A stretch of DNA of 7,891 nt from G039029935 sp039029935. GTDB taxonomy: Bacteria; Chloroflexota; Anaerolineae; Caldilineales; Caldilineaceae. Below, piece by piece: positions 6,463 through 7,891 of the stretch; the stretch's first letter is position 1, and every line of letters begins with the position of its first letter. The translations under genes were made by a program, and so were the position numbers. The DNA lies in NCBI GenBank assembly GCA_039029935.1, contig JBCCFC010000633.1:1-7891 (forward strand), given 5' to 3'. The notes under the pieces are model-generated. The model was given only the letters and a program-made list of their open reading frames with translations, did no database searches and was not told where the DNA came from.

Positions 6463-6492
6463 GTTTCGGTTTGCAACAGAAATCCCAATAAC

Positions 6493-6543
6493 AAAATCAG
6501 GCGTAGACATTTAATCAAGATTAGATATCTGTACCTGATTTTT
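6493..6543 (+). terminator. Long hairpin with T run downstream of the thiolase
   Basis: AAAATCAGG (6493-6501) pairs with CCTGATTTT (6534-6542). Pairing continues inward through GTAGA/TCTGT with two G-U pairs and TAAT/ATTA, leaving a CAAG loop (6516-6519). The fold is nearly continuous over 50 bases and ends in TTTTT. It begins 30 bases after the thiolase stop, a good place for a terminator. Its length and AT content would also fit a small palindromic repeat. The flanking 100 bases are AT-rich with no supported gene. Confidence 0.5.
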
Positions 6544-6561
6544 ACACACTTAATTATACCC

Positions 6562-6798
6562 CCTGACCTCTTGACCCACATCCATCTGCAACATACCGAT
6601 GGTCGCAGTGATCGCCACTGGGCACTGGGGTATGGCAATATCAATTGGTATGCCTTTTTTGCGATCATTCGCCAGCTCGAAACACCACCGCGCCTAATTT
6701 TAGAGATGAAGGATACAGCCGACATTTTCCGAGGTGCTGCTTGGCTGACTGAGCAAGGGTGCGATTGTGTTGACATTAATCCCGTTTTTCTCCTATAA
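6562..6798 (+). pseudogene. C-terminal remnant of a sugar phosphate isomerase/epimerase (xylose isomerase-like TIM barrel)
   Basis: The roughly 75 residues from about 6571 resemble the C-terminal end of AP_endonuc_2-type isomerases. HIHLQHTDGRSDRHWALG matches the H-x-x-x-x-D-G-x-x-D-x-H metal-site segment, and GNINW and PRLILEMKD, with the final metal-binding Glu, follow. A full enzyme has about 250-290 residues, so the N-terminal two-thirds are missing. The frame is open back to the thiolase stop, but the stretch before 6562 has no family character. A TTG at 6571 exists without a convincing ribosome site. The stop at 6796-6798 lies four bases from the stop of the convergent gene. I read it as a truncated, non-functional relic. 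Confidence 0.6.
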
Positions 6799-6802
6799 AG
6801 AC

Positions 6803-7418
6803 CTACAACGGTGTATAGTGGACTCGTTGCGTCCCATCAAACGAAATGCGCGGCCAATCCCGGTCCCAGTTCTCAGAATGATAGGGGATGTAGTGACAGG
6901 CCAGCGCGTGTCGCATCCGACCACGCTCTTTGACGGGCATCCCGCTGTGGACCAGCCACCCATGAAAGAAGACTACATCGCCTTGGTTCACCAGAACCTG
7001 AACTCTATCCCTGCCATTTTCGTCAAAGACCTGTTGAACTTGCGGGAAATAGCGATTGGTTTGTTGCTCCTCATAGGTTTCATCCGCGTCAGGTTGGTTC
7101 AAAGGGACATCTTGCGCCGAACGACATCTGTAAACCACGTACGCGGAAATGGGACATCGCCACATCGCGAATCGCCACCCCATAAGCTTCAATCTCCCCT
7201 GGACTCAGCACCCCATCCAGAACGATAAAGCCCCGCCCCCAGAACTCCTCGACCTGAGCATCGGTCAGGGGATATTCACCATCCAATTCGGGAAGCGACG
7301 TCTCGATGAGCCGATCCCAATCCGCTGCCGACTTCGCTGGTCTTACTGCCTTCGGCCTGACAGCCGCCATCTCTGCCATCTCATCACCGCCATGCTCTGC
7401 TAGCGATTCTAGCCTCAT
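6803..7418 (-). pseudogene. Broken phytanoyl-CoA dioxygenase (PhyH) family gene
   Basis: PhyH proteins are Fe(II)/2-oxoglutarate oxygenases with an H-x-D...H iron site. The N-terminal part, starting at ATG 7418-7416 with TGAGG seven bases before it, has the family opening LTDAQVEEFWGRGFIVLDGVLSPGEIEAY. It then runs into non-family residues and stops near 7089. The C-terminal part is in another frame (from about 7150 down to 6803) and carries GDVVFFHGWLVHSGMPV, RMRHALACHYIP and the distal iron-binding His. The middle third, with the H-x-D motif and the PGSH segment, is absent, and the two halves are out of frame. The whole span would give only about 205 residues against roughly 270-290 in the family. 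This is an internal deletion rather than a lone frameshift, so the gene is inactive. Such genes often sit with isomerases in catabolic loci. Confidence 0.7.
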
Positions 7419-7450
7419 CCTTGAACCTCATTTCACCATGAAATTGCGCT

Positions 7451-7478
7451 ATTATACCATCGCCGACACAGGCGCCAA
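7451..7478 (-). promoter_or_regulatory. Promoter for the broken PhyH gene
   Basis: On the minus strand, TATAAT (7456 to 7451) is preceded by TGG, an extended -10. TTGGCG (7478 to 7473) lies 16 bases upstream and matches four of six -35 bases. Transcription would begin near 7444, giving a leader of about 26 bases to the ATG at 7418, with the TGAGG ribosome site (7430 to 7426) inside it. Confidence 0.5.
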
Positions 7479-7678
7479 ACCGTGAAAAATACGGCAAATG
7501 TGTTATGCCTTCATGCTAGTCAGGATGATGCCCGCAATGAACGTGCATTGTGTGAAGAAATAGAGTAACAAACAAAAAGCAGAGCGCACCGAAACGCGCA
7601 AATAGGGTAGGCTTGCTAACTCAAATCAAGAACAATTGAGCGTCTCAACCCATCAATTATCACGGATGATCGTTCCTG

Positions 7679-7721
7679 TGGTATACTAGAGGAATGACTG
7701 GATGACAGTCTGCCACTCTAG
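7679..7721 (+). promoter_or_regulatory. Extended -10 promoter with overlapping dyad upstream of the ATPase-like gene
   Basis: TGGTATACT (7679-7687) is an extended -10; no clear -35 is seen. A nested dyad follows: CTAGAG (7686-7691) with CTCTAG (7716-7721), and inside it GACTG (7696-7700) with CAGTC (7706-7710). The inner hairpin would be in the leader RNA. The outer dyad overlaps the -10 and could only act fully at DNA level, perhaps as an operator. AAAAGGA (7731-7737) then serves as ribosome site for the ATG at 7744. Confidence 0.4.
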
Positions 7722-7743
7722 AATCTGTAGAAAAGGAACAGCT

Positions 7744-7891
7744 ATGCAAATGCAATATCCACTAAAAGAAAAAATTGGTACACCAGACTTACTGGTGGGT
7801 CGAAAAAAAGAATTTGCCAGTTTTGATAAATGGACAAGCAAAATCCCCAATGAGCTTTCCAAATCTCGTGTAATTTTGGCGCGCCGAAAAA
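7744..7891 (+). CDS. N-terminus of a probable AAA/archaeal-type ATPase (cut by window end)
   Basis: Only the first 49 codons are present; the frame is open to the last base. LLVGRKKEF (17-25) resembles the G-R-x-x-E-F box that opens the ATP-binding module of archaeal-type/STAND-like ATPases. SRVILARRK (41-49) resembles the beta strand just before a Walker A loop, which would fall immediately after the window. A strong ribosome site (AGGA, six bases before ATG) and an extended -10 upstream support expression. Such ATPases are common in large-genome environmental bacteria and often of unknown function. The coding call is firm; the family is a likely reading from little sequence. Confidence 0.65.
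   Translation, partial: MQMQYPLKEKIGTPDLLVGRKKEFASFDKWTSKIPNELSKSRVILARRK

Larger units (their letters stand above)
7419..7743. other. Divergent intergenic region with promoters for both flanking genes
   Basis: This 325-base stretch holds a minus-strand promoter candidate near 7451-7478 and a plus-strand one at 7679-7687. The middle (about 7480-7650) has no gene I can support. A short hairpin CCGT/ACGG is at 7480-7494. A GTG-initiated frame of 28 codons (7482-7568) lacks a ribosome site and is not called. Confidence 0.5.

Noticed and set aside
6767..7228. Plus-strand open frame of about 150 codons across the PhyH region
   Set aside because: The minus strand shows recognisable PhyH motifs in this interval; the plus-strand translation is low-similarity shadow sequence.
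7482..7568. Short GTG-initiated frame of 28 codons with an LCLHASQDD segment vaguely like the start of TIR-type proteins
   Set aside because: No ribosome site, it stops quickly, and the resemblance is too short to support a gene or relic.

Overview
The window is bacterial DNA of intermediate base composition. It carries a LacI-family regulator, a lipoprotein solute-binding protein and two Dpp/Opp-type permeases, all on the + strand. These are followed by a thiolase-family gene, two decayed genes, and the first 49 codons of a probable ATPase gene. The type II lipoprotein signal, Shine-Dalgarno sites, TTG/ATT starts and abundant small inverted-repeat elements suggest an environmental bacterium with a repeat-rich genome. 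The solute-binding protein style is reminiscent of Chloroflexota, but that placement is a guess and no marker gene is present.

Layout. 1-161: leader with two small hairpins and a CAAAC/GTTTG dyad. 162-1202: LacI-family regulator, whose complete N-terminal DNA-binding domain is only recovered if translation starts at an ATT codon. 1203-1381: promoter region with a TATAAT box and another CAAAC/GTTTG dyad. 1382-3043: SBP_bac_5 lipoprotein. 3044-3284: almost entirely a long imperfect inverted repeat with a REPIN-like doublet nested in it. 3285-4241 and 4242-5156: DppB-like and DppC-like permeases, abutting. 5157-5273: a MITE-like element with near-perfect 8-bp flanking repeats, whose stem and T run can also terminate the permease transcript. 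5299-6462: SCP-x-like thiolase in which the expected catalytic Cys is Thr. 6493-6543: hairpin/terminator. 6562-6798: C-terminal remnant of a sugar phosphate isomerase/epimerase. 6803-7418 (minus): broken phytanoyl-CoA dioxygenase-like gene. 7419-7743: divergent promoter region. 7744 onward: start of an ATPase-like gene cut by the window end.

How it fits together. The regulator probably controls the transporter downstream. The lipoprotein captures a solute outside the membrane and passes it to the two-permease channel. No ATPase gene (DppD/DppF type) is present, so the energising subunits must be encoded elsewhere or shared. Pairing a LacI regulator with a Dpp-type importer makes a sugar or oligosaccharide ligand as plausible as a peptide. 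The isomerase and dioxygenase remnants suggest that a larger catabolic locus once stood here and was rearranged, with small mobile repeats among the visible scars. I see no RNA gene, CRISPR array, intact insertion sequence or phage gene. The most notable points are the thiolase with a Thr at the nucleophile position, the ATT start, and the two inverted-repeat elements that interrupt the operon.
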